A stretch of DNA of 64,000 bases, from NCBI GenBank assembly GCA_964450405.1, contig CAYVCQ010000006.1:116758-180757 (forward strand), given 5' to 3'. Under the pieces are notes generated by a model. That model did no database searches. It saw only the letters and a list, made by a program, of their open reading frames with translations, and was not told the DNA's origin. A program made the translations under genes and the position numbers. The DNA comes from WRGT01 sp964450405. GTDB taxonomy: Bacteria; Spirochaetota; UBA4802; UBA5550. Shown here piece by piece: positions 43,383 to 52,583 of this stretch (positions are counted from its first letter, which is position 1; each line of letters starts with the position of its first letter).

Positions 43383-46313
43383 ATGATCAGTCAGGTGAAA
43401 TCAAAAAGGGTTTTATCATTTCTTGCACGGTTCGTATTTCCCACGGTGGTAACCATTGCGCTTTTTCTTACAGCCTTTTTCTCAATAATTATCCCGACGA
43501 TTGAAAAAAACAGTCTTGACCGTAAACGCGAGATGATACGTGAGCTTACAACGTCGGCATGGAATATTTTTGCCAAACTTGACCATGATGTACAGAAGGG
43601 GATAATCTCAAAATCGCAGGCACAGCGCGAAGCAATCGATCAGGTACGCAGTCTACATTACGGCCGCGAGATGAAGGATTATTTCTGGATAAATGATATG
43701 CATCCCCGAATGGTGGTGCATCCTTACCGTCCGGATCTAAATGGTAAAGACCTCTCTACATATACAGATCAGGAGGGGAAACGGATTTTTGTAGAGATGG
43801 TGAAGCTCGTTCAGAGTGAAGGAGATGGTTACGTTGAGTATATGTGGCAGTGGAAGGATGAGCAGAAACGTATACTCCCGAAGATTTCATATGTAAAAGG
43901 ATTTACTCCCTGGGGATGGATAATCGGTACTGGTATTTATATCGATGATGTAAAAGTGGAAATCGCATCGATAACAAATGATTTAATCAAAATTTCTTTA
44001 TTCATTCTTCTTGTTATAGTACTTCTTCTTATTTTTATTGCGGAACAGAGTTACAAGGCGCTGCAGGAACAGCAGGCCGCAGAGATTGCACTTCGTGAAT
44101 CAGAAGAAAAATACAGGACTCTTGTTGAATCCGCGGCTGAAGGTATGTTTATGGCGCTGGAGGGGCGGTTTATGTACGTAAACCAGACCATTGCGGATAT
44201 GATGGGATACTCCAAAGATGAATTGTCAAATATGAATACTGCGGATATTTTTTCCGGCTTTGATGAACTCCCCTCAAAACAATATATACAGGATCTCCTC
44301 GAAGGGAGATCTGTTCCGGAAAGGTTCGAAGCTCGTCTTAAAACCAGATCCGGATCGATATGTGATGTTACTCTTTCTGCAACTCAGATATCCTTAGGCG
44401 GAAAAATCGGATTTATGGCGGTTGTATCGGATATCACAAATAGAAAAAAAGCTGAAGATGAACTTGGTGCAAGCGAAGAGAAATTCAGGACAATGGCGAA
44501 CAATATTAACGTCGGTTTTTTCAGGATGACCACGGATAAGAATCCAAGATTTATAGAGGCTAATCCGGCTCTTGTAGAGCTCCTTGGTTACGATTCAAAA
44601 GAGAGTCTTCTGGCAGCGCCAGTTTTGAGTTTTTATGTTAATCCGGATGAGTATAAAAGTCTCTCTCCGAAGGCCGGCGAGAGCGGTCTACGACGCGAAG
44701 TTGTAAAATTCAGAAGAAAAAACGGATCGGTGTTTAACGCATCAATCTGGGGAGTCAGAATAGATGATGACGGAGAGGATGTCAGGTATTTTGACGGAAT
44801 TATGGAAGATATAACAGAGGTCATAGATAGAGAAGAAAAGTCTGATAAACTTATATCAGAAATGCAGTCGACTCTTATGTTTTTCGGTCAACAGCTTTCT
44901 ACTCTGAATGCCCGGAATGTTGTCATATGCTCATCATTGACAAATGTCAGAGATGCAGTCCGTATAATGGAGGATCAGAATACCGATATACTTCTTGTTC
45001 AGAATGAATCAGGAGCAAATTGCGGTGTTCTGACAAATCACGATTTAAGGAAGGCGCTTATCGCTTCAGGTTCCGGCGCCCAAAATCCGGTTTCAGAAAT
45101 AATGACTGAAAAAATATTATCTCTGCCGGGACAGTCTTCAGTATTTGATGCATGGGTTATGATGAATCAGAATGACATTTTTCATCTATATATAACAGAT
45201 AGTAACGGCGTGATAACCGGAGTCTTTAATGGAGATGATATTCTGGCTATTCAGAATTATTCCCCTTCAGTTTTACTTCATGAAATTCAGAATTCGACAA
45301 CACCGGAGGAGATTATAAAGCTGAATAAGATTCAGCCGTATATTATAACAACACTGATTGAAAGCGGGGCGAAACCTAGAAATATAAGTCATCTTACTAC
45401 ACTGATGAGCGATACAATTTTAAAAAAATTTATACGCTTTGCTGAAGATATTCTTGGCCCCCCTCCTGTACCATTTACATTTTTTGTCTTTGGAAGTGAA
45501 GGGCGCGAGGAGCAGACCCTCAGTACCGACCAGGATAATGCAATTATCTATGAAGATGTTTCTCCCGATAATGAGAGTTCTGTAAGGGAATACTTCCTTT
45601 CAATGGGGACAAAAGTTTGTACCTGGCTGAACGATGCGGGGTATACCTTCTGCGATGGAAATATTATGGCGATGAATCCGGAATATTGCCAGAATATATC
45701 TATGTGGAAACAATATTTCAGCAAATGGGTTTTTTCAGCCACTGCAGAGGATTTGCTTCGTGCAAAAATATTTTTTGATTTCCGTACAGCTTATGGAGAT
45801 GAAAACTTTGAGCATGCACTGAGGGATCATCTCAATACTATATTAACTGATAACTCCAGATTTTTCGGACTTCTTGCGCGGAATATTCTTCCCATGGCGC
45901 CTCCAATCGGCCGTTTCGGAAATTTTATTGTTGAATCATCGGGCGTTCATCGCGGTTCGTTTGATATAAAAAGTGCCATGATGCCCATAATAGATTTCGC
46001 GCGTATTTATGCGCTTAAAAACCGGATTAAAACATCTAATACAACACTGCGGCTTGATGCTCTGCGTGATTTGAAGATACTGACAGATATAAATCATCAG
46101 GAGATGATACAGGCCTACACTTATCTAATGCAGATACGCTTAAGAATTCAGGCAGAGGCAATTTCCACCCGGATTAAAAATCCTGATAATTACATCAGTC
46201 CCAGGCATCTCTCATCAATCGAACAGAAACTTTTAAAAGAGATTTTTTCCCAGACTAAAAACTTTCAGGTCCGGCTGAGTTATGATTTCACCGGTCAGAT
46301 AGGCGGCATATAA
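43383..46313 (+). CDS. Membrane receptor: sCache - PAS - PAS - CBS pair - DUF294 nucleotidyltransferase
   Basis: A 976-residue fusion protein. An N-terminal helix and periplasmic sCache_2 domain (about 45-200, with KDYFWINDMHPRMVVHPY and GWIIGTGIYIDDV) precede a second membrane helix (~205-228). Two PAS domains follow (~245-360, ~370-485), then a CBS pair (~515-640), then a DUF294-type nucleotidyltransferase with FGSEGREEQTLSTDQD (G704-D718; catalytic-type Asp716 and Asp718) and its helical C-terminal domain. In other bacteria, soluble CBS-DUF294 proteins are encoded beside SSS-family acetate symporters. Here that module is joined to a receptor, and an ActP-type symporter gene lies nearby. 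It probably couples an external organic acid to control of uptake. The next gene overlaps by one base. Confidence 0.88.
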   Translation: MISQVKSKRVLSFLARFVFPTVVTIALFLTAFFSIIIPTIEKNSLDRKREMIRELTTSAWNIFAKLDHDVQKGIISKSQAQREAIDQVRSLHYGREMKDYFWINDMHPRMVVHPYRPDLNGKDLSTYTDQEGKRIFVEMVKLVQSEGDGYVEYMWQWKDEQKRILPKISYVKGFTPWGWIIGTGIYIDDVKVEIASITNDLIKISLFILLVIVLLLIFIAEQSYKALQEQQAAEIALRESEEKYRTLVESAAEGMFMALEGRFMYVNQTIADMMGYSKDELSNMNTADIFSGFDELPSKQYIQDLLEGRSVPERFEARLKTRSGSICDVTLSATQISLGGKIGFMAVVSDITNRKKAEDELGASEEKFRTMANNINVGFFRMTTDKNPRFIEANPALVELLGYDSKESLLAAPVLSFYVNPDEYKSLSPKAGESGLRREVVKFRRKNGSVFNASIWGVRIDDDGEDVRYFDGIMEDITEVIDREEKSDKLISEMQSTLMFFGQQLSTLNARNVVICSSLTNVRDAVRIMEDQNTDILLVQNESGANCGVLTNHDLRKALIASGSGAQNPVSEIMTEKILSLPGQSSVFDAWVMMNQNDIFHLYITDSNGVITGVFNGDDILAIQNYSPSVLLHEIQNSTTPEEIIKLNKIQPYIITTLIESGAKPRNISHLTTLMSDTILKKFIRFAEDILGPPPVPFTFFVFGSEGREEQTLSTDQDNAIIYEDVSPDNESSVREYFLSMGTKVCTWLNDAGYTFCDGNIMAMNPEYCQNISMWKQYFSKWVFSATAEDLLRAKIFFDFRTAYGDENFEHALRDHLNTILTDNSRFFGLLARNILPMAPPIGRFGNFIVESSGVHRGSFDIKSAMMPIIDFARIYALKNRIKTSNTTLRLDALRDLKILTDINHQEMIQAYTYLMQIRLRIQAEAISTRIKNPDNYISPRHLSSIEQKLLKEIFSQTKNFQVRLSYDFTGQIGGI

Positions 46314-47065
46314 TGATACTTATTGTTTCAGACACACACTGTTACTATGAAATGGTAAATTACCAGATAGAATATGCTGAGGAAGTTCTGGGTCACGATA
46401 TTTCCTGCGTTATCCATCTCGGTGATTTCGGAATATATAAATCGCACTTAAAAGATTTTTTTAAACATAGAAAACAACGTTTCCTTAAACCTTTGTACTT
46501 TATTGACGGTAATCATGAAGATTTTAATCACCTCGATAAGCTTGTGAAAAAATATAAAGACTATTTTACATATCTGCCGAGAGCTACGGTGCATAATATT
46601 GAAGGATATCGTTTCCTCGCCCTGGGTGGAGCTGCGTATATGGATTCAATGATAACTGAACGCGGCGCTGTTATAACAAACCAGCAGATAAATGAATCAC
46701 TATCGCATCCGGAAGATTCTGTTGATATTATAATAACCCACGACTGTCCAACGGGAATAGGTGTCCCGAACACTCCCGGAATGGCTCACTTTGGTGATAC
46801 GGGTTTCCCCAGGAGTGACGAGCTTTCATCCAGGTTTAAACCAAAAATATGGTTTTTTGGACATCATCATAAATGGTTTGATTCAGATGATTCAATAACT
46901 AAATATTACGGGCTGAGCGGAATATGGAAGGGCTTCGGTCTTTTAGATGACAATTATAATTTCACTATGATCTCTCATAAAGTAGAGTGGGCGGAGACTC
47001 CGTTTATAGAAAGAATTTTAATTAAGCTGAAGATTATCAGACCCGATTCGGCGAGTTTTAAGTAG
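46313..47065 (+). CDS. Cytosolic metallophosphoesterase
   Basis: A 250-residue calcineurin-like phosphoesterase with all metal-binding blocks in order: VSDTHC, HLGDFG, DGNHED, THDCP and GHHHKW. There is no signal peptide. It starts on the last base of the receptor's stop codon, so it is translationally coupled to the receptor-nucleotidyltransferase gene. One enzyme may add a nucleotidyl group and the other remove a product, but that is inference. Possible substrates are nucleotides, cyclic nucleotides or nucleotidylated protein. Confidence 0.9.
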   Translation: MILIVSDTHCYYEMVNYQIEYAEEVLGHDISCVIHLGDFGIYKSHLKDFFKHRKQRFLKPLYFIDGNHEDFNHLDKLVKKYKDYFTYLPRATVHNIEGYRFLALGGAAYMDSMITERGAVITNQQINESLSHPEDSVDIIITHDCPTGIGVPNTPGMAHFGDTGFPRSDELSSRFKPKIWFFGHHHKWFDSDDSITKYYGLSGIWKGFGLLDDNYNFTMISHKVEWAETPFIERILIKLKIIRPDSASFK

Positions 47066-47163
47066 AGACAAAACCGGCATGGAAAAACCAACAGGGACAA
47101 AACGCAGGGACAATCCTAGGATTGTCCATACGGGATTGTCCATACGGCACCCCCGGAAGGGAC

Positions 47164-47190
47164 AAAAAAAGGACCGCCTTTCGGCGGTCC
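47164..47190 (-). terminator. Intrinsic terminator after actP
   Basis: GGACCGCC / GGCGGTCC with a GAAA-type loop (47171-47190), followed on the minus strand by seven Ts (47164-47170). It lies between the convergent phosphoesterase and actP genes. Confidence 0.88.
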
Positions 47191-47230
47191 CTTCTTTGTA
47201 TGTCATAAGACTTTCAGTCTTAAATAATAC

Positions 47231-49141
47231 TTAGTTTTTTGCTACTCCGCCTCTTTTCTGTGTAAGAAGAGAAACTACAACCAATGTTATAAAACTCAGC
47301 GGTATAGCTATAATTCCAGGATTATCAAGCGGAATAGGAGCAATTGCTGTAGTTTTGTAAAGGTCAACATATGTAGCTGGTGAGAAGAGTATTATAACAA
47401 TAGATGTTACGATACCTACGAATATAGAAGCAACGATTCCCTGTGATGTAGTCTTTTTCCAGAAAAGCATCATGATTATTGAAGGGAGGTTAGCCGCTGC
47501 AGCAACCGCGAATGCAAGACCAACAAGGAATGATACGTTTATTCCTCTGAAAACAATACCGAGTATCATTGCAACAATACCAACACAAACAGCTGAAATT
47601 TTACCAGCTTTTACCTGGCCTTTGTCAGTCAGCTGAATTCCCATGAAGTTTGTTATAATGTCATGAGCAACAGCTCCTGATGATGCAACTATAAGACCGG
47701 AAACTGTACCGAGAACTGTTGAGAATGCGATAGCAGAGATACATGAGAAGAGAACTACTCCAAAAAATTTAGCTAGAAGAGGTGCTGACATATTACTGCT
47801 CTGTACGTCAATAACTCCTGTAAGCATAGCTCCGAGTCCCATAAACACTGTAAGAACATAGAAGAAACCGATTGAACCGATCGCAACAATAGTTGACTTA
47901 CGGGCATCTTTAGGGCTTGGAACTGTGTAATATCTGATTAGAACGTGAGGAAGAGCTGATGTTCCAAGGAAAAGTGCAAGCATCAGAGATACGAAATTCA
48001 GTTTTGTTAGGAATGTAGATCCTTTATCAACTTTGAATTTTAAACCCGGTCTCATGATATCTTTACCTGCAGTCGGGTTCTGCTTCCAAAGAGTAACTTT
48101 ATCTTTTCCGTCAACAACGAGTATTTTTGAAAAACGTACAACTTCACTCTGCTCAACTGTTTCAAGAAAACCAATCGGGCTGATAGGTCCGGTTTTTTCT
48201 ACTTCTTTACCGTCCATAACAAGTTTGCTTGCGTGACCAACAGGGAAGAATTTCTGGTCTGCCTTTGGCGCACCGTTGTAAAGTTCTTTTCCGTCAGCTG
48301 TTTTTGTAACATTAAGTGTTTCGTCAAGAGTTACTTTGCCATCTTTTTCATGAAGACTCCACCATGAAGTAATGTTATCTTTCTGAAGTTTTACAAAAGT
48401 ACCTTTTTCATTTTTAACTTCGCCGGTAATTGCATATGACTTATCATCAAGTGCTGATACTTTTCCATCAGTTACTGTAGCTGTTAAAGCTTTGAATTCA
48501 TGGTAGTTTTCATATGGCTTTTTGTTAATACCGTTCACAAAAATTGCAATTGATAGTATTGTAGAGAATACAACAAGAAGTCCGCCCTTTATAAACTGTA
48601 CATAAGTAGTTGATGTCATACCTGCTGTAGCAACGATATAAATAACGATAACTCCCACTATAAGAACTCCCCAGTGATGTTCAAGGCCGAGAAGAGGTGT
48701 TACAAGGTCTCCAGCTCCAACCATCTGAGGTATTAGGTAGCATGTAGAAACTATAAGTGTACTGATAGCAGCAGCAAGTTCTATCCCTTTTGAGTTGAAC
48801 TTGAAGTTAAGAGCATCAGTAAAAGTAAATTTACCGTAACGCTTTAACGGTTCAGCAACAAGGAAAAGTGCCACTACCCATCCAGCGAGGTAACCGATTG
48901 AATATAGAAATCCATCGTAACCGTCGAAGGCAATCATACCGCATATTCCTAGGAAAGATGCAGCTGAGAGATAATCTCCAGCAAACGCTATACCGTTTAC
49001 TGCCCAGTGAATAGTACCGCCCGCAGCATAATAGCCCTGAGCAGTCTGTGTTTTTTTTGCAAAAAACGATGATAGGCCAAGTACCCCAAGTACGAAGGCC
49101 ACAAAAATTCCTACAGCTAATGGTGATGCAGCATAAATCAT
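47231..49141 (-). CDS. actP: ActP-like sodium:solute symporter (acetate/monocarboxylate)
   Basis: A 636-residue inner-membrane transporter of the SSS family, with about 13 membrane helices. The ActP hallmark GIAFAGDYLSAASFLGICGM is present, along with FTFTDALNFKFNSKG and GTSALPHVLIRYYTVPSPKDARKS. It is ~85 residues longer than E. coli ActP because of a hydrophilic insertion (about 205-375) between two helices, a Lys/Asp-rich domain that should lie outside the membrane. It probably imports acetate or a related monocarboxylate with Na+. The ribosome site is GGGGGG. It is co-transcribed with the YjcH-like gene 13 bases upstream, as in E. coli yjcH-actP. Confidence 0.88.
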   Translation of the reverse strand: MIYAASPLAVGIFVAFVLGVLGLSSFFAKKTQTAQGYYAAGGTIHWAVNGIAFAGDYLSAASFLGICGMIAFDGYDGFLYSIGYLAGWVVALFLVAEPLKRYGKFTFTDALNFKFNSKGIELAAAISTLIVSTCYLIPQMVGAGDLVTPLLGLEHHWGVLIVGVIVIYIVATAGMTSTTYVQFIKGGLLVVFSTILSIAIFVNGINKKPYENYHEFKALTATVTDGKVSALDDKSYAITGEVKNEKGTFVKLQKDNITSWWSLHEKDGKVTLDETLNVTKTADGKELYNGAPKADQKFFPVGHASKLVMDGKEVEKTGPISPIGFLETVEQSEVVRFSKILVVDGKDKVTLWKQNPTAGKDIMRPGLKFKVDKGSTFLTKLNFVSLMLALFLGTSALPHVLIRYYTVPSPKDARKSTIVAIGSIGFFYVLTVFMGLGAMLTGVIDVQSSNMSAPLLAKFFGVVLFSCISAIAFSTVLGTVSGLIVASSGAVAHDIITNFMGIQLTDKGQVKAGKISAVCVGIVAMILGIVFRGINVSFLVGLAFAVAAAANLPSIIMMLFWKKTTSQGIVASIFVGIVTSIVIILFSPATYVDLYKTTAIAPIPLDNPGIIAIPLSFITLVVVSLLTQKRGGVAKN

Positions 49142-49154
49142 TTTTCAAGCCCCC

Positions 49155-49427
49155 CTATTTGTTTAATTCATCTTCTTTTTTTGTGCAGAGATAATTATAA
49201 ATTAAGCCCATAATTATCGCCAGAACAATAAGCCCTACGCCGTATACTATTGCCAGATTCAGTCCTGCAAAAAGTATAATAGCCATCAATTTTGGACTTG
49301 TTACGTTGATTACAATAAAACCGGTATATATTATTACATAAATAATAAACATATATACTCCAAGTTTAGCTTTGTAGTCAGACGCGTTATCAACACCCCA
49401 ATCTGCTGCTGGTCCGTGTCCACCCAT
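49155..49427 (-). CDS. yjcH: YjcH-like (DUF485) small membrane subunit
   Basis: A 90-residue protein with two membrane helices (VYMFIIYVIIYTGFIVINV; IVYGVGLIVLAIIMGLIYNYL) and a charged tail CTKKEDELNK, as in DUF485/YjcH, the usual partner of ActP-type symporters. The ATG at 49427 is chosen because a perfect AGGAGG lies eight bases upstream; a longer frame to 49517 lacks one. It is the first gene of the yjcH-actP operon, divergent from the OFA transporter gene. Confidence 0.85.
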   Translation of the reverse strand: MGGHGPAADWGVDNASDYKAKLGVYMFIIYVIIYTGFIVINVTSPKLMAIILFAGLNLAIVYGVGLIVLAIIMGLIYNYLCTKKEDELNK

Positions 49428-49555
49428 AGATTTCCTCCTCGAAAATTTGTTATAGATTTTGATTGTTAATTTAACATACTCAATTTTCAAACTCAAGTAT
49501 TTGTTAAAGTTTTTCATTTTCTTAATTTAGCATAATCAAATGTCAAGCCTTAAAG

Positions 49556-49574
49556 TGTATAAAAAGTATATACA
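49556..49574. promoter_or_regulatory. Operator candidate TGTATA-N-TATACA, yjcH-proximal copy
   Basis: TGTATAAAAAGTATATACA, an inverted repeat with 7-base spacing, ~130 bases upstream of yjcH. It is one of three similar sites in the window, all in front of transporter or kinase genes. Confidence 0.55.
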
Positions 49575-49721
49575 TCTCCTCATGTTTTTTTGAAAGTGCT
49601 AATTAATTTGAAAAAAAATGTAAATAAAATGAACATTAGCAGTTTTTTTATAAAATAAGTGTTGACAAAGCAAACACATATGGCTTTAGTTTGTACATGG
49701 ATAAATAAGTTTCTTATCTGA

Positions 49722-49740
49722 GTGTATAAAAAATATACAC
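49722..49740. promoter_or_regulatory. Operator candidate GTGTATA-N5-TATACAC, OFA-proximal copy
   Basis: GTGTATAAAAAATATACAC, a perfect 7-bp inverted repeat with an A5 spacer, 64 bases before the OFA transporter start. It is nearly identical to 55464-55480. It probably binds a dimeric regulator. Confidence 0.65.
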
Positions 49741-49803
49741 TAATTTTTTTGAACTAATATTTAGTTTTTTTAAGAAAAAGTGTTAAAAATTTAGGAGGAA
49801 AAC

Positions 49804-51132
49804 ATGTCACAAGCAATCAAAAACAAAGGATGGACAGTTACATCCGCAGGACTGGGGATTAACCTGGCTCTTGGAATTCTTTATGCATGGAGTATTTTTA
49901 AAGCGGCAATTGAAACATCCATCAAAGCCGGGGGGGATGGTGGATTTACATGGAATCTTGCGAATGTGAATGATCCATATTCTTTATGCTGCCTTGTCTT
50001 TGCATTTTCTATGATTTTAGCTGGAAGATGTCAGGATAAATTCGGACCTCGTGCAACTGCATTTATAGGTGGTCTTCTTGTTGGAACAGGACTTATCATG
50101 ATTTCACAGTCAACAAGTTATGCTGTATGGGTAGTTGGTTTTGGTGTTTTTGCAGGAGCGGGAATGGGTTTTGGTTATTCAGCAGCTACACCTCCCGGCC
50201 TTAAATGGTTCCCTGCTTCAAAAACAGGTTTAATCGCGGGTTTAATCGTTGCGGGTTTCGGTCTTGCTCCGGTTTATATTGCACCTCTTTCAGGATATTT
50301 AATCAAAGCTTTCGGTGTAAATAAGGCTATGCTGGTTTATGGTATCTCTTTTGTCGGCGTTGTTTGCGGATTGTCACTTTTTCTGGTAAATCCTCCTGCA
50401 GGATATGTACCTGTAGAAACAAATGCAGCTGCTTTGAAGAAAAAAGCGGTTCACAATGATGTTGACTGGAAAGACGTTATTAAGACTCTTAATTTCTGGA
50501 AATTATGGACAATTTATTTTGTAGGTGCCGGAGCTGGTTTAATGGTAATCTCAAGCGTTGCCGGAATTGCAAAACACAGCATGGGCGAACTTGCTTTCAT
50601 CGCAGTTGGTATTATGGCAATAGGTAATGCCGGCGGACGTATTATAACAGGAGTTCTTTCTGATAAATTAGGAAGAAATCAGACTATTCTCGGTGTTCAT
50701 CTTTTTCAGGGAGTGCTTATGCTTGCGTCGATTCCTCTGGTAGGTGCAGAGGGTACTGGAGCTGTAGTTATTGTACTTCTTGCAACATTTATAGGTTTCA
50801 ACTATGGAGCTAATCTTGCATTATTCCCATCAATAGCAAAGGATCTCTGGGGCGTAAAAGCATACGGAGTAAACTATGGAATTCTCTTTACAGCTTGGGG
50901 AGTTGGAGGATTTGTTCTGAGTAAAGTTTCCGCAATGCTTAAAGCTACTACAGGAAGTATGACTTCATCATTTATTATTGCTGCAATTCTTCTTAGCATA
51001 AGCGGAATGCTTACTCTGACTCTTGGTGGTAAAGAAGAGGAAGCTCCAGAAGGTGCAATTCTTCAGCCCGGTCTTGGTTTAACTATGGCTGATGGTGGTG
51101 AGAAAGTTAAGGACGATAAGAAAAAGAAATAG
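49804..51132 (+). CDS. OFA-family MFS transporter (oxalate/formate antiporter-like)
   Basis: A 442-residue transporter with 12 membrane helices. Typical OFA stretches are visible: NLALGILYAWSIFKAAIE, LAGRCQDKFGPR, GFGYSAATPPGLKWFP, and GRIITGVLSDKLGRNQTI. OFA members carry oxalate/formate, pyruvate or other small carboxylates; the exact substrate cannot be read. It has a perfect AGGAGG ribosome site and a Lys-rich cytoplasmic tail (KVKDDKKKK). It is divergent from yjcH-actP, with a shared control region, and is followed by a hairpin. Confidence 0.9.
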   Translation: MSQAIKNKGWTVTSAGLGINLALGILYAWSIFKAAIETSIKAGGDGGFTWNLANVNDPYSLCCLVFAFSMILAGRCQDKFGPRATAFIGGLLVGTGLIMISQSTSYAVWVVGFGVFAGAGMGFGYSAATPPGLKWFPASKTGLIAGLIVAGFGLAPVYIAPLSGYLIKAFGVNKAMLVYGISFVGVVCGLSLFLVNPPAGYVPVETNAAALKKKAVHNDVDWKDVIKTLNFWKLWTIYFVGAGAGLMVISSVAGIAKHSMGELAFIAVGIMAIGNAGGRIITGVLSDKLGRNQTILGVHLFQGVLMLASIPLVGAEGTGAVVIVLLATFIGFNYGANLALFPSIAKDLWGVKAYGVNYGILFTAWGVGGFVLSKVSAMLKATTGSMTSSFIIAAILLSISGMLTLTLGGKEEEAPEGAILQPGLGLTMADGGEKVKDDKKKK

Positions 51133-51159
51133 TTTAAATAAGGATTATTTATAGGATCT

Positions 51160-51204
51160 GAACTCCCCGCCCCAAGCTCTCAGGGGGTGCGGGACGGGGA
51201 GTTC
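51160..51204 (+). terminator. Hairpin after the OFA transporter gene
   Basis: GAACTCCCCG (51160-51169) and CGGGGAGTTC (51195-51204) form a 10-bp perfect outer stem with further G/C pairing inside. There is no T-run, so it is a dispersed palindrome or a weak terminator. Confidence 0.5.
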
Positions 51205-51287
51205 GGGTAACTAGTAGATGTTTTAAAGGTATTGCCGGAAAACAAATATAGAAAATAAAAAAATTACAAGGGAACAGAGCGGTAGAG

Positions 51288-52052
51288 ATGGATAAAGGGG
51301 AATATCAGATTACACCGGAGAGTGAGAGGAAGTGTCTTTGGATGACTTCCGGTATAATTTCCTACAAGCTCTGTCCCCGTAATTATTTCTGTGAAGACTG
51401 CATGTTTGACAGAGTGATGCGTAATGAAACGGCAGCTATGATCAGGAGACCTGATGTTGATGCTGCTCTTGCTGCAGATTTAGCCTCAATCAGCTCTTCA
51501 ACCCCGGATATCGATGGTTCTCTTTTTTATCACAGAAATCATTGCTGGGTGAAGGTAATCAGCCCTGACGAAGTAATAATAGGTATAACCGGTATTCTGG
51601 CAAGACTGATCTACGGAATAAAAACTGTTGTTCTCCCTAAAGTCGGAGAGACATTATCAAGAGAACAGCTTTTTGCACATATAATACAGGAAAAACATAT
51701 AGTTCCGCTGATTCTCCCGGTAAATGGTGTAATAAAAAAAGTAAATAGCGATCTTTCGGAAACTCCGGAACTCCTTCGAAGCGATTTTCTACATAAGGGA
51801 TGGCTTGTTTCTATGAAACCCGATAATCTGGAGAACGATTTACGGAATCTTGTATTCGGAAGTAAAGCAATAGAGTGGTACAAAAAGAAAGACCGGAGTG
51901 TTAGTGAAGCTATACATGCAGTCTACAGTGTAAGCGGTGCCGATCTTGGACCTACGATGCAGGATGGAGGGGAGTTTATGCTGAATCCCTCTGAAATGCT
52001 CACAGCTGATCAGTATTATAAAATTCTCGAAGTATTATCCCGCGCAGAATAA
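51288..52052 (+). CDS. GcvH-like (lipoyl-carrier fold) protein with N-terminal Cys motif
   Basis: A 254-residue protein. The start has a Cys-rich signature CLWMTSGIISYKLC...YFCEDCMFD (about 15-45), known from a group of GcvH-like proteins. A glycine-cleavage H-protein fold follows (~80-200, HCWVKVISPDEVIIGITG...LPKVGE). Lys in QEKHIVPL aligns with the lipoyl-lysine of ESVKA in true GcvH, but the context is different, so lipoylation is uncertain. The C-terminal ~60 residues are helical. It ends one base before the convergent archaemetzincin gene. It may be a regulator or carrier rather than part of glycine cleavage, since no gcvT or gcvP is near. Confidence 0.78.
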   Translation: MDKGEYQITPESERKCLWMTSGIISYKLCPRNYFCEDCMFDRVMRNETAAMIRRPDVDAALAADLASISSSTPDIDGSLFYHRNHCWVKVISPDEVIIGITGILARLIYGIKTVVLPKVGETLSREQLFAHIIQEKHIVPLILPVNGVIKKVNSDLSETPELLRSDFLHKGWLVSMKPDNLENDLRNLVFGSKAIEWYKKKDRSVSEAIHAVYSVSGADLGPTMQDGGEFMLNPSEMLTADQYYKILEVLSRAE

Positions 52053-52053
52053 T

Positions 52054-52581
52054 CTAAACCGCTCTTAGTTCTTCCCTGCATCTTTCACACATCTCTACCG
52101 ATTTATGATCAATATCCTCAACATAAGTTGATGATTTCATTACGCACTCCTGATTGCTGCAGTGAACAAGTCCAAAGTTGTGTCCAAGTTCATGTATCGC
52201 CTCTTTTATAAGGCGTTCAGATAGCAGCTGTTTGTCCTCAGGCAGACCGTAGAATTTATTGTTAAGGCGATGAAGTGAAACAACGGAGCCTATTCCCCGA
52301 AGCTGCGCCTCACCGAATACAAATGTCAGAATCGGGATAAAGAGGTCTACATCTACAACACCGAGTATCTTTTCTGCATCAGGAGGCGGATTTGCGATCA
52401 TCTGCCGCAGAATATCCGAAGAATTATACTGAGATCTTTTCAGGTCAAAAGTTTTTTCGAGACAAACATCCGGTGTAAGAACTTTGGAATGATATCCGAA
52501 GGCTTTATGAATACTTTTATCCAGTTGTTCCATCCATAACTTTGAAGCGGTTTCTATTGGGAGAATATAGATGTATGACAT
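52054..52581 (-). CDS. amzA: Archaemetzincin family zinc protease
   Basis: A 175-residue protease of peptidase family M54. The zinc site is complete: HELGHNFGLVHC (HExxHxxGxxHC), followed by CVMKSSTYVEDIDHKS and CERCREEL with the structural Cys-x2-Cys pair typical of archaemetzincins. It has no signal peptide and no pro-domain, so it acts in the cytosol. It starts two bases after the response regulator gene and has no ribosome site of its own, so it is the third gene of the kinase-regulator-protease operon. A role in turnover of a regulated protein is inference. Confidence 0.92.
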   Translation of the reverse strand: MSYIYILPIETASKLWMEQLDKSIHKAFGYHSKVLTPDVCLEKTFDLKRSQYNSSDILRQMIANPPPDAEKILGVVDVDLFIPILTFVFGEAQLRGIGSVVSLHRLNNKFYGLPEDKQLLSERLIKEAIHELGHNFGLVHCSNQECVMKSSTYVEDIDHKSVEMCERCREELRAV

Positions 52582-52583
52582 GG

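Noticed and set aside
49600..49803. Sigma-54 (-24/-12) promoter before the OFA transporter
   Set aside because: TGGCTTTAGTTTGTA at 49681 lacks the GC at -12 with correct spacing; nothing better was seen.
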